Below, piece after piece: positions 49,388-59,360 of a DNA stretch of 64,000 nt (position 1 is its first letter; the number at the start of each line of letters is the position of its first letter). The DNA comes from Symbiodinium natans (Eukaryota > Sar > Dinophyceae > Suessiales > Symbiodiniaceae). A program made the translations under genes and the position numbers. Below the pieces are notes generated by a model. The model saw only the letters and a list, made by a program, of their open reading frames with translations, did not search any database and was not told where the DNA came from. Location: positions 895,001-959,000 of the forward strand of contig CAJNDS010002113.1 of the NCBI GenBank assembly GCA_905221605.1. Direction: 5' to 3'.

Positions 49388-49621
49388 GCCAGGAGAGCCC
49401 TGAACCCCTAGAGTAGGGTTTAGGGTTTAGGGTTTAGGGTTTAGGGTCTAGGGTCTAGGGTTTAGGGTTTAGGGTTTAGGGTTTAGGGTTTAGGGTTTAG
49501 GGTTTAGGGTTTAGGGTCTCGGGTCTAGGGTCTAGGGTCTAGGGTTTAGGGTTTATTTCGGGTTTAGGGTTGAGGGTTTAGGGTTAGGGTTTTAGGGTTT
49601 ACGGCCCGAAGCCCTAAGCAG
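49388..49621. repeat. Intron E51-E52, TTTAGGG only
   Basis: TTTAGGG/TCTAGGG array at 49413-49600 directly before the E52 acceptor region, one of few introns with no CCCTAAA arm. Confidence 0.9.
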
Positions 49622-49675
49622 GCCCACCAGGCCAAGCTCGAAGCTCGCCTGGACAGTGAGCAGAAGGCCGCGCAG
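49622..49675 (+). CDS. Exon E52, coiled coil
   Basis: 18 codons in phase 0: AHQAKLEARLDSEQKAAQ. AGCAG|G acceptor; GC donor (GCGCCC), the same hexamer as E58. Confidence 0.7.
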
Positions 49676-50658
49676 GCGCCCTGGGTGGGTTCTCCGAGAC
49701 CGCATAGGGTTTAGGGTTTAGGGTTTAGGGTTTAGGGTTTAGGGTTTAGGGTTTAGGGTTTAGGGTTTAGGGTTTAGGGTTTAGGGTTTAGGGTTTAGGG
49801 TTTAGGTTTAGGGTTTAGGGTTTGGGGTTTAGGGTTTAGGGTACACAAGGGCTTGCTTCGGATTTTGGGAACGTGGGCCTAATGCTTTTAGCGTGGGATC
49901 CTGTACAAACCCCGGCCTTAACCACACCCACCTGCCCTCAGCATGAAAATGACTGCTGTATCCCTAAACCCTACACCCTAAACCCTAAACCCTAAACCCG
50001 GCCCCTGCCCTAAACCCTAAACCCTAAACCCTAGACCCTGCCATCCGGTGGCCATAGATGTCACAATGTCACAGCGGAAGTCAGGGGCATGGCAGCCGCA
50101 GCAGAGATCCAGACTATTAGGGTTTAGGGTTTAGGGTTTAGGGTTTCGGGTTTAGGCTTTTGGGTTTAGGGTTTAGGGTTTTGGTTCAGGGTTTAGGCTT
50201 TCGGGTGTAGTGTTTAGGGTTTGGGTATTGGGGTTTGGGGTTGCATGAGAGAACGTCGCCATTACAAACTTCCAAAACCAATCCACGCCGTGCAGATCTT
50301 AGACCGCATCCACATTGAGACTCGGAAGATGCAACGGCTGTCAAACAGGGATGATGTACCTTTTGCGCTGCTCTGCGGGCTATGCAGGACCCTAAACCCT
50401 AAACCCTTGTAGCGCAGCCCGGAACCCCAAATCCTAAGCTCCAAATATGTAGGGGTTTGGAGGTTTATTCAGGGTGTATAGGGTTTAGCATCCTAAGCCC
50501 CCTTAGCCCTAAACCCTAAACCCTAAACTCTAAACCCTAAACCCTAAACCCTAAAACCTGAACCCTACACCCTAAACCCTAAACCCTAAACCCTAAACCT
50601 AAACCCTAAACCCTAAACCCTAAACCCTAAAACCCAAAACCCCAAGCCCCCACGCCAG
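49676..50658. repeat. Intron(s) E52-E54 with possible exon E53
   Basis: A clean TTTAGGG array at 49706-49845, CCCTAAA at 49965-50035, a possible exon at 50075-50119 (EVRGMAAAAEIQ), TTTAGGG at 50117-50225. A 63-codon frame at 50221-50412 (HYKLPKPIHAVQILDRIHIE) is unrecognised. CCCTAAA at 50505-50640. Confidence 0.75.
50075..50119 (+). CDS. Possible exon E53
   Basis: Reads EVRGMAAAAEIQTI after CACAG. It precedes a TTTAGGG array, as other exons do, but phase with E52 and E54 is not resolved. Confidence 0.4.
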
Positions 50659-50712
50659 GATGCGCAAGACAAGCTGAAGGAGGCGATCGAGGAAGCGCGC
50701 AAAGCTGGCGAG
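50659..50712 (+). CDS. Exon E54, coiled coil
   Basis: 18 codons in phase 0: DAQDKLKEAIEEARKAGE. GCCAG|G acceptor; GT donor (GTACCC). Confidence 0.8.
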
Positions 50713-52311
50713 GTACCCGCCTCTGATCCCTAAACCCTAAACCCTAAACCCTAAACCCTAAACCCTAAACCCTAAACCCTAAACCCTAAACCCTAAACCC
50801 TAAAACGCTCTGATCCCTGAAGCCTTACTCCTGCATGAAACCCTTAACTCACGGCCGTCAAACCCTGAACCCTAAGCATCCTAGTCCCCAAGAACCCTAA
50901 GACCTAAACCTTAAGCCCTTGAACAAACATGGTAAATCAAAGGAGTATCCTCATGTGAATACAGGACACTGTGTTTTCAGTTGTTTCAAACCCCTCTACA
51001 AACCCAAAAGCCTCAACCCTAAACCCCAAACACCGTAAATACCCTAAACCCTAATTGTCGTCCACTTCTGTGGTTAGAGTGAGACCCTGTCTTTCTGAAA
51101 ACCTTCAACCCCCCAAACCTAAAACCCTAAACACCATAAGCACCCTAAACACCTAAACCCTACAAACCCTAACCCCTAAAGCCGAAACCTAATCCACCTA
51201 AACACCCTAAAACACCCGAAACACCTCAAAATCCCTAAAACCCTGACGACCTTAAAAAAACCCTAAATACCCCAAGCTCCCTAAACACCCTACCTACACC
51301 TTCAACCCTTGAAAAAACATTATTGTCTTATGTGGTGGAAAAAACATGATTTTGTCTGGAATTCTAGTTGGGTCGGATGGTTTTCCTAAGGAATAGCCTT
51401 ATTCCCAACGGCACATTTCGTTAGGTTTCAGTCTTAAAGAAAGGGGCCTGGCTCAAGCTGCTTGCGGCAAAACGGGACGCGAAGACGGGACATCCGAAAA
51501 TGTCCGCAAGACGAAGCCGGAAATGATGGGATAGGAAACGAATTGAGAAGAGACGGGGAAATCCGGAAATATCCGAATCATCTGAACATGCTAGAATATG
51601 AAGTGAATCGGGGGCAAATCCGCCTGCGTAAGCAGGTGTGGAAAGAAAAAACGAACCAATCCTTTATGGTTTTGGTGGGTCCAAATAGGGTGTCGGGTTT
51701 AGGGGTACTCGGACACAGTTAGAGTTGCTACGCGATCCGAATGTTGACGATGAGAATCGCCCTTCGGCATCGACACTGCAACGCATGCCTTAAGCTTGAT
51801 ATCCGGTAAATTGTAACTCGGATACACTTACATGCCTTCGGCCTACATACCCCCCCCCCCCCCCAAACGGAAACCTTAGATGTTTTCCAGATTTCCATAG
51901 ACACTACTCGGACACGATTCTAGACCCGATAATCTTCCATCAGGCAACAATTCGGGTTTGAAATTCCCCAACGGAAACCTTAAATTTACCTTCACGCAAA
52001 AATTGTTCTGTACTTGGATGCAATCCTGCCCTGAAGATAGTCGATGTGGGAATTTTGCTTGGCTGGCTTGGCTTTGGCTGTCTCCGGTTTAGATTCGTTT
52101 TGGGTCGTGTTTGGGTGGTCTTGGGGTGGTCCTATCTTCGCTCAACTGCGCGCTTATCAGTGACCTCGTCGAGCACACCCCTAAACCCTAAACCACCCCC
52201 AAACCCTTAAACCCCTAAACCCCTAAGCCCTTGAACCCGAGGCCCGAAACCCTCAAACCCCTATACGAATCCCTCGACCTAAACCCTGAACTGTGAACCC
52301 CAAAAGCCCAG
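50713..52311. repeat. Intron E54-E55
   Basis: CCCTAAA at 50727-50805 and drifted CCCTAAA to 51310. 51310-52180 is a unique island free of repeat. It includes a partial internal repeat (GACGGGACATCCGAAAATGT / GACGGGGAAATCCGGAAATA, 51485-51570) and a poly-C tract at 51850-51864. The open frame at 51462-51722 is unrecognised. Confidence 0.7.
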
Positions 52312-52369
52312 GTGCAGGTCAAGGAGGAGCACGAGCGTGCGCTGGAGGCTGAAGGTGCGCTTCGTGAAG
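52312..52369 (+). CDS. Exon E55, coiled coil
   Basis: Reads VQVKEEHERALEAEGALRE. CCCAG|G acceptor; donor uncertain: GC at 52348 gives phase 0, GC at 52370 and GT at 52355 are alternatives. Confidence 0.65.
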
Positions 52370-52519
52370 GCGATGGCGAGGGGCGGGCGGGGGGGGTGGG
52401 GTGGGGGGGGGTGGACTTTTTTTGAAGGGTTTAGGGTTTAGGGTTTAGGGTTTAGGGTTTAGGGTTTAGGGTTTAGGGTCTGTAGACTTTTGCAGGGGGC
52501 ACGCGAAGAAATAATGGAG
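52370..52519. repeat. Poly-G and TTTAGGG after E55
   Basis: G-rich tract at 52380-52412; TTTAGGG array at 52427-52480. Confidence 0.9.
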
Positions 52520-52923
52520 ACCCCCTGGCATTATTTCAAATAATAATAATGGAAAGGGAAAGGATTTCATTATTATTATTATTTCCCCCCCCCCCCCCCC
52601 CAAATAATAATAATGGAATGGGAAGCCATTTGATCATTATTTTTTCCCACCCTCCCCCCCGCCCTCCCCGAATAATAATAATGGAATGGGAAGCCATTTG
52701 ATTATTATTATTCCCCCCCAAATAATAATAATGGAATCAAAAGCCATTTCATTATTATTATTTCCCCCATTTGATTATTATTATTTCCCCCCCCTTTAAA
52801 ATAATAATTATTATTTCCCCCCCCCTAAATTAACAACAATGGGCCGCCCCCCCCAAATAATAATGATGGAATGAAAAACCATTTCATTATTATTATTTCC
52901 CCCCCCCAAATAATAATAATGGA
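52520..52923. repeat. Tandem hairpin repeat AATAATAATAATGG...CCATT
   Basis: At least six units of AATAATAATAATGGAAT, then AAGCCATTTGATTATTATTATT, separated by poly-C. Each unit can fold on itself (AATAATAAT with ATTATTATT). The tract runs into the assembly gap. Confidence 0.85.
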
Positions 52924-53023
52924 NNNNNNNNNNNNNNNNNNNNNNNNNNNNNNNNNNNNNNNNNNNNNNNNNNNNNNNNNNNNNNNNNNNNNNNNNNNNN
53001 NNNNNNNNNNNNNNNNNNNNNNN
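52924..53023. other. Assembly gap, 100 N
   Basis: Exactly 100 N, a conventional scaffold gap of unknown true size, placed in the hairpin-repeat tract. Confidence 0.98.
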
Positions 53024-53290
53024 CCTTAAAAATTTTCTTCGCCGTAGTCGTAGTAGTGGTAGTGTAGTGGTAGTAGTGGTAGTAGTAGTAGTATCAGTCT
53101 AGTAGAGATAGTAGTAGTAGTAGTAGTATCTAGTAGTAGCTGTCGTAGTTAGTAGTATAGTAGTAGTAATGGGTACTTTATAATAAGAATACATCGCGCC
53201 CACCCCCCCACCCGCCCCCCCCCCCCCCCCGGGGTAGGCATGAAGTTTACAAATTACAAATAAAAACCCCCCCCCCCCCCCGGCCTTAAA
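53024..53290. repeat. (GTA)n and poly-C tracts
   Basis: (GTA)n trinucleotide repeat at 53045-53165; poly-C at 53203-53230 and 53267-53280. The phrase CCTTAAAAATTTTCTTCGC occurs at 53024 and again, near-identical, at 53283, so the interval may be a tandem duplication. Confidence 0.8.
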
Positions 53291-53764
53291 AAATTTCTTC
53301 GCGTGTGCCCTCGACTTTTGCGGCATCCGGCATCCGGGCTTTCGGGCTTTTGTTGCTGTTCAGGGTTTGAGGTTTAGAGTTTGAGAGGCTTGATCTCATG
53401 TAGAGTGCAGAAGGTTCTCAGGATTCAGGGCTTTTCGGGTTCGAGGGTCCAGGGGGTGGGGGTTTAGGCGCGTACTGTAGGAGTTTACTGTAGGGGTTTT
53501 GGGGGTTGGAGGTTAGGGGCTTGAGGTGTCTTATGTTGAGGGCTTTAGCGGTACGGAACTAACCCTAAACCCTAAACCCTAAACCCCAAACCCTAAACCC
53601 TAAACCCTAAACCCTAAGCGTCTTCTGGGCTACAAGCCCTAGAAGCCCAAACAACTTAAATCCTAAGCGGCGCGTGCCATCCTCCAGAGGCATGGCGTTG
53701 GTCGTGTGCGTGATTTTTTAGGGTTTGGGGTTTGGGGTTTAGGGTTTAGGGTTTAGGGATCCAG
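53291..53764. repeat. Intron E55-E56 preceding part
   Basis: Drifted G-rich repeat at 53350-53560, CCCTAAA at 53565-53620, TTTAGGG at 53718-53760. Confidence 0.75.
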
Positions 53765-53815
53765 GCATGTGTCCAAGCAGCTGTGCATCAAGGCAGTCCC
53801 CACGGGACCCGCGTG
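53765..53815 (+). CDS. Exon E56
   Basis: 17 codons in phase 0: ACVQAAVHQGSPHGTRV. CCAG|G acceptor. GA donor (GATCGT) inside the first copy of a GGATC duplication. Removing the element gives GTRV-DLEAESN. Confidence 0.6.
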
Positions 53816-53819
53816 GATC

Positions 53820-53979
53820 GTCCTTGGGGACGAAATGAACCCTGAAATTGGGGTCATATACCCTATACTGCCTATACTACTATAACCCCAACTCAGGTAC
53901 ATGGATCATAAACCCCCTAAACCCTTAACCCTTAAACCCTAAACCCTAAACCCTGTTTAGGGTTCATTTCGTCCCCAAA
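53820..53979 (+). mobile_element. Introner family B with nested CCCTAAA array
   Basis: GGATC duplicated at 53815-53819 and 53980-53984. Inverted ends TTGGGGACGAAATGAACCCT and AGGGTTCATTTCGTCCCCAA. A CCCTAAA array lies at 53915-53953. It forms the E56-E57 intron. Single termini of this family occur at 4984, 41542 and 54288. Confidence 0.8.
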
Positions 53980-53980
53980 G

Positions 53981-54050
53981 GATCTTGAGGCAGAGTCGAA
54001 CGCAGTTCGCGAGGTGCGCAAGGACCTAACCAAGATGACCAAAGGCCAAT
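53981..54050 (+). CDS. Exon E57, coiled coil
   Basis: Reads DLEAESNAVREVRKDLTKMT, then KGQ plus one base. Acceptor AAAG|G. The donor GTGAGT is full consensus. A GA donor after RK would restore phase 0. Confidence 0.75.
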
Positions 54051-55414
54051 GTGAGTGGCCAAAGGTATTTGGAATCTAACCCTAAACCCTAAACCCTAAA
54101 TCCTAGCCCTAAACCCTAGCCCTAAACCCTAAACCCTAAACTCCACATACCTCTGGGATTTGGCTGAGGAGGTCTCTCGTCAAGTGGCCCCCCAAACCTA
54201 AGGAGCTCATGCTGTGGGTTCCAAGCTAGACACCCCTGACACCCTAATCCCTAAACCCTAAACTCCGAGACCCCTTGAGTGCCGAGGGTTCATTTCGGGC
54301 TTAGGGTTCAGGGCTTCGGGGAATTCCTTGAAGCCTAGACTCCTCATGGTCGTCAGTTGGTTTAGGGTTTAGGGTTTAGGGTTTAGGGTTCAGGGTTTAA
54401 GGTTTAGGGTTCAGGGTTTAAGGTTTAGAGTTTAGGGTTCAGGGTTTAAGTTTAGGGTTTTGGGTTTTGGGTTTTGGGTTTAGGGCCAAGCCTTGTTCCG
54501 CGGAGGTCTCGCCGCCCAGGCTCCTTGGCAAAGGCATGCAGGGTTGCCGGGGTGCCATTCTTTTAGGCAACTAGTTGGTTTAGGGTTTAGGGTTTAGGGT
54601 TTAGGGTTTCAGGGTTTAGGGTCAAGGAAACTCTGTTCAAGCAGCCCCCGAAGGCTTTCCAGGCTCAAGGCGGCGGTTTCGGGTCGATGTGTTCGGCTCC
54701 GCAGGTCACCCTTTGTTTGAAGGTTTGCATCTTGTTTAGGGTAGCCCTAAGCCCTAAACCCTAAAACCTAAAACCCTAAACCCCAAACTCTAAACCCTGG
54801 TTTCCTCTAGGTTTCTTGGGAACATCACCCTGTTCCTGGGCGAAGATTCTGCTTGTCCCTACCAGCCGGGACTGTGTTTGACAAGTAGGGCTAGGGTTTT
54901 GGGGTCCCTTGTTGGGCGTTCCTAAAACAACAATGTTTGCTTGTTGTGGCTGTATAAGGGGTGCCCCTATTGTGGGGGCATAGCCGTGTCGGGGCAGTCC
55001 TCTAGGTTGCGGTCCTTATTTGGGGCAGAACTTCCCACATGGGGCTTGAGGTTTTAGGGTTTTTGTGGTTTAGGGGGCTTAGGATTTAATTCGTGTTTAG
55101 GGTTTTAGGGTCCTGTAGGGAAGTGCGGAGTGCGACAGAGCGCAAAGCCTGTTGTCTCCTGTATCCCCCTGCATACCCCTTCAAGTATTCGTTGCTCGGA
55201 GAACTGGGAAGGCAGAAACCCTATAGCCCTATGAAGACCTGAAACCTACAACCCCCGCAGCCCTAAACCACCTGAAGCCCCTGAACCCTAAACCCTAAAC
55301 CCTAAACCCCAAACCCTAAACCCTAAACCCTAAACCCTAAACCCTAAACCCTAAACCCTAAACCCTAAACCCTTTAGGCCAGATAAGGCGAAGCCCACAT
55401 AATCTGCAGCCCAG
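54051..55414. repeat. Intron E57-E58
   Basis: CCCTAAA at 54078-54145, TTTAGGG variants at 54360-54485 and 54578-54630, an island at 54790-55250 with no recognised gene, CCCTAAA at 55278-55375. GC-rich text at 54640-54705 may hold a missed exon. Confidence 0.7.
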
Positions 55415-55453
55415 GCCTCCCAGGCGGGCTCGGATCTGAGAGCTGAGGGAAGG
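55415..55453 (+). CDS. Exon E58
   Basis: Reads ASQAGSDLRAEGR. CCCAG|G acceptor; GT donor (GTGGGA). Phase relation to E57 is unresolved. Confidence 0.5.
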
Positions 55454-56056
55454 GTGGGAGGGCCTCAGCCCTAAACCCTAAACCCTAAACCCTAAACCCT
55501 AAACCCTAAACCCTAAACCCTAAACCCTAAACCCTAAACCCTAAACCCCAAACCCCAAACCCCAAACCCCAAACCACCCTGTAGTCGGGTTTAGGGTTTC
55601 TTGGACGAATCTCCGTAGCCGAGGCCCAGTTCCATACATCCTACACCTCCGAAACCGGCATCCCCAAACCTTAAAACTACCAGTGTTTGGGGGTTGGGGT
55701 TGAGGGTTTAGGGTTTAGGGTTGAGGGTTTAGGGTTTAGGGTTTAGGGCTACTAGGACCCGGAGTAGGCCCTTATTTCCTTTTTTGAGGGTTGGGGTTCC
55801 CCTGTAACCCCCTTAAACCCAAAAAGGGCACCCTTTATATTCCTAGGTGTCTCCTGGGTCTAGATATAACTACCCGGACACCTTAATTTCCCATGGTTGA
55901 GGTTTTGGGGTTTAGGGTTTGGGGGTTGGGGTTTACGGTAAAATGTTTACTCTTTAGGGTGTTGCTAAGCCCTAAACCCAAAACCCTCATAAACCTTAAG
56001 CCCTTTAAACCCTAACCTTAAACCCTATAAACAAAACCCGTGGCGTCCTTGGGCAG
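55454..56056. repeat. Intron E58-E59 with introner C copy 6
   Basis: CCCTAAA at 55468-55575, TTTAGGG at 55685-55750. 55752-55863 is introner C-like (CTAGGACCCGGAGTAGGCCC to CTCCTGGGTCTAG, AAAAAGGGCACCC inside). Short diverged repeat to 56035. Confidence 0.75.
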
Positions 56057-56086
56057 GCGGCCGCGCAAGCAGCGGCTCAGGCGCAG
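56057..56086 (+). CDS. Micro-exon E59, Ala/Gln
   Basis: Ten codons in phase 0: AAAQAAAQAQ. GCAG|G acceptor; GC donor (GCGCCC). Confidence 0.55.
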
Positions 56087-56621
56087 GCGCCCACGTCCTT
56101 GTGACCGGGGTTTAGGGTGCATGGCGCCTAGTGCTACCCTTGTTCGCCGCAAGGCCTGCATCCCTACATGCTTTCTAATCCCTTGAACAATCCCGAAATC
56201 AAAATGCCCAAACCCTAAATCAGTTATACCCATACTGTTCTCCCAGGTTAGGGGGGCACCAAGGGGTTTTGAGGTCGCGGCTTTTAATTAGGAGATTGTA
56301 GGGGTTTAGGATTTAAAGTTTAGGGAATTCCCTGAACCCCAAACCCTAAACCCTAAACCCTAAGGGCGTACCCTCAGCGGACCCAACTTTGGAGCCCCTT
56401 CACCCCTCACATCCCAACAACCCGAAAGGACTCCCATGACAATTCTCGAAGCCACTTATACCAGTACACTCAGGACAAAGCAGGTTTAGGGGCTAGGGTT
56501 TGCGTTTGGGGTTTGGAGGGTTTAGGGATTAAGGTTTAGCCCTAAACCCTCAACCCTAAACTCTAAGCCTGAACCCTAAAGACTTGGAGTTTGAAGCTTC
56601 TGCTTGCAACTTCTTGGCCAG
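56087..56621. repeat. Intron E59-E60
   Basis: Little repeat: short CCCTAAA at 56338-56362 and 56540-56580. 56110-56240 is unassigned. Confidence 0.65.
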
Positions 56622-56703
56622 GCGCAGGCAGCGAACGCCGAGGATGCAGTGCGCCAGACCCGCGCCATGGATGAGCTCCGCAAGCAGCGACTTGCTCTTT
56701 ATT
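56622..56703 (+). CDS. Exon E60, coiled coil
   Basis: Reads AQAANAEDAVRQTRAMDELR, then KQRLALY plus one base. GCCAG|G acceptor; GT donor GTGAGA. The leftover T joins GC of E61 to give Cys. Confidence 0.8.
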
Positions 56704-56849
56704 GTGAGAACCCCCGAACCCTAAACCCTACCCGAAACCCTAAATCCTAAAGTTTCGGGAGCTCGGAAGCGAAGTTCAAGCAGGGCCGAGGGCCCCTGAA
56801 CCCTCTAAGCCCTCAGCCCCTGAAGCCCGAGAACGACAGACCTCCCCAG

Positions 56850-56932
56850 GCCCTACCTGGAATGTTGTGCCTGCTGTTCAGACGCAACGCTCCCTTCTGA
56901 GGCTGCAGACTTCGGATGAGGAGTGCAAGAAG
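56850..56932 (+). CDS. Exon E61
   Basis: Reads PTWNVVPAVQTQRSLLRLQT, then SDEECKK, after two bases of a split Cys. CCCAG|G acceptor; GT donor (GTGGGG) into a poly-G tract (56935-56970). E60 and E61 together total 165 nt, an exact 55 codons. Confidence 0.75.
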
Positions 56933-57135
56933 GTGGGGGGGGGGGGTGGGGGGGGGGAGGGGGGGGGGGGGAAAGGGGTTGAATTTCCTAAAGCCGAAGG
57001 CCTAAACCCTATGACCTATGAACCCGAAGTCCCTAAGCCCTACACAAGCCTCGGAACCCCGCGTTTCAGTCGGAGTTTCCTGAACCCGAACACAAACAAA
57101 CGCCAGACGACCGCAAAGCGACCGCTCCGCCGCAG
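56933..57135. other. Intron E61-E62, poly-G start, few repeats
   Basis: Poly-G with T/A interruptions, then unique text, making this one of the few introns without a telomere array. Confidence 0.7.
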
Positions 57136-57186
57136 GCCCTCGCGACGCAGGAGGAGCGCGCGCAGGCCAAGGAGAGGGAGCTGCAG
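57136..57186 (+). CDS. Exon E62, coiled coil
   Basis: 17 codons in phase 0: ALATQEERAQAKERELQ. CGCAG|G acceptor; GA donor (GACCGG, identical hexamer to E29). Confidence 0.75.
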
Positions 57187-57760
57187 GACCGGCCTGATCC
57201 AGTGTTGTGGTTTTTTTGGCGTTTAGCGCTTTTGGGTTTGTAGGGCTTATAGGATTACAGGGCTTCGGGTTAGGGTTTAGGGTTTTGAGCGTTCAGTGTT
57301 TTTGGGTTTAGGGTTTAGGGTTTTTGGGTTATAGGGATATTCGGTCAGGGTTTGGAGTTCTGAAGGGCTTTTGCTGTTCATATCTTCCGCCAGGTAGCTA
57401 TAGGGCGGGGGGGAGGGGGGGACCAGTAAATCTCGAACACCGTCCTCGCCCTAAACCCTAAACCCTAAGCCCTAAACCCTAAACCCTAAACCGTAAACCC
57501 TATATCATGGCAGGGCAGCAGGTGTCATGCCGCGCAGCCTGTACCCTGAGCCGCGTGCACCCCAGGCAATGGGCCAAACCCCTCAAAAGACCCTAAACCC
57601 TACGGCGTACATCGAACCGAAAATCCAGAGTACAGTAGAGGGAAGCTAGGACAAATCAGACATTCTGCCCTGCCACAAGCCCAAAGCCCTGAATCCTAAA
57701 CCCGAAGCCCCAAACCCTAAACCCCAAACCCCAAACCCCCTAAACCTGAAACTGCCATAG
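57187..57760. repeat. Intron E62-E63
   Basis: TTTAGGG at 57273-57335, poly-G at 57405-57420, CCCTAAA at 57450-57505 and 57700-57745. Confidence 0.8.
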
Positions 57761-57808
57761 GACAGCCTTGCAGATGCCCAGAAGTCGAGCGCTGCCTTGG
57801 CGGAGAAG
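57761..57808 (+). CDS. Exon E63, coiled coil
   Basis: 16 codons in phase 0: DSLADAQKSSAALAEK. CATAG|G acceptor; GT donor (GTGGCC). Confidence 0.75.
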
Positions 57809-58462
57809 GTGGCCCTCGCCAGGTTGATCGTTTAATTTAGGGTTTAGGGTTTAGGTTTTAGAGTTCAGGGTTTAGGGTTTAGGGTTTAGGGTTTAGGGCG
57901 TTTTTTTGTTGGCGCGACCCATCCTCGACCGAGACCCTGTAGTATAGGGAGACTGTTTGCGGTTTAGGGTTCAGGGTTTAGGCTTTAGGCTTTGGGCTTT
58001 GGGCTTCAGGCTTTAGTAGCAAGTTTAGGGGTTTTAGGGTTTACATATAGCTGTGGTTTACATAATCCCCCAATCCGTACATGGGAGCTTACGAAAACAA
58101 GGGACCCCTAATACAGACCCCCAAATAGTTGGATTCCCTTAAAAAATAGAGACCCCAAGAAGGTACCCCAAACCCTAACCCTAAACCCTAAACCCTAAGC
58201 CCTAAACCCTAAACCCTAAACCCTAAACCTGAACCCTGAACAGGGTTTAGTGTTTAGGGTTTAGTGTTTAGGGTTGCGGGTTTAGGGTTTAGGTCTAGGG
58301 TTTAGGTTTAGGGGTTTAGGGTTTATACAGCCCAAGGCAATATTTAAAATAGTATCCGGACTCAAGTCTTCGGGTGTTAGGTTTTGGGTCTCGAGGGTCT
58401 GGAGTCTAGGGTGTCGGGTTTAGGGGTTGATGCAAATCCTATTAGCTCGCGGCTCGGATCAG
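57809..58462. repeat. Intron E63-E64
   Basis: TTTAGGG at 57836-57900 and 57960-58015. A fragment at 58070-58165 is shared with 25828-25910. CCCTAAA at 58165-58240 turns directly into TTTAGGG (58243-58330). Confidence 0.85.
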
Positions 58463-58513
58463 GTGGAAGCTGTGCAGAAGATGTCGGAGCAAGCCCAGTC
58501 TGAGGCCGCAAGG
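58463..58513 (+). CDS. Exon E64, coiled coil
   Basis: 17 codons in phase 0: VEAVQKMSEQAQSEAAR. ATCAG|G acceptor; GT donor (GTTGGG) into a G-rich tract (58515-58585). Confidence 0.75.
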
Positions 58514-59182
58514 GTTGGGAGGGGAGGGGGGGAGGGGGGAGGCGGGAGGGGGGGGGGGGGGGGGGGGGGGAGGGGGGGGGGGGCGAGGCGGGCAGATCAG
58601 GGTTAACGGTGCTCGGGTAAGTGCCCCTAAACCCGAAATTTCGGGTTTGGAGTTTAGGGCTCAAGGCTAAGGGCTTAGGGTTTATAGGGGTTAAGGTAGT
58701 ATCTTTGATTCCTGAATTTGGCCAGGGAGGGGATGTCCGTGGGCGTTCCAGCTCAGTGCAAGCGCCCAGCTTTGGATTTGAGCTTCTGGGGGTTTGGTGG
58801 GCTTGCGGCTGATCCTTCCCCCTTTGAGAGTGGCGGCCGTTTATTCCGTTTGGTGGGGCCGGGGGGGGGGGGGGGGGGGGGGGGGTTTAGGGGCAAAAGG
58901 CTGAACAGAATGATGACGCTCTACGCCCCGAGCCACAATCTATAATCTGAACCTCAACCACCAAAAGCCCTAAACCCATGATCATCAGGCCCCTACCCAA
59001 GGCGCTCAAAACCCAGTACATACCCCAAGCCCGAACCTAGCAAGCCATGATCCCTGAACTGCGGAACGCTGAGTTTTGGGTTTCGGGTTGATTCCCTAAA
59101 CCCTACACCCTACACCCTAAACCCTAAACCCTAAACCCTAAACCCTAAACCCCTCGGGCCCTGAGTCCAGCGCCTTCTTCAG
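58514..59182. repeat. Intron E64-E65
   Basis: Poly-G at 58515-58585 and 58860-58886. Unique text with no recognised product between. CCCTAAA at 59096-59152. Confidence 0.8.
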
Positions 59183-59242
59183 GCAGCCGTCGCTCGGGAG
59201 TCCATCGCACAAGCTGCCGCCACGGCTGAGGCCGAGAAGAAG
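59183..59242 (+). CDS. Exon E65, coiled coil (last seen)
   Basis: 20 codons in phase 0: AAVARESIAQAAATAEAEKK. TTCAG|G acceptor; GC donor (GCAGGG, same hexamer as E31). No stop codon is reached, so the gene should continue, but no similar exon is seen to the right. Confidence 0.75.
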
Positions 59243-59360
59243 GCAGGGGCTTGGGTTTAGGGTTTAGGGTTTAGGGTTTAGGGTTTAGGGTTTAGGGTTT
59301 CGGGTTTAGGGTTTAGGGTTTAGGGTTCAGGGTTTAGGGTACAGGGTTCAGGGTTTAGGG
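59243..59360. repeat. Last TTTAGGG array
   Basis: TTTAGGG with TTCAGGG at 59252-59362, after which the telomere-like repeat practically ends. Confidence 0.95.
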
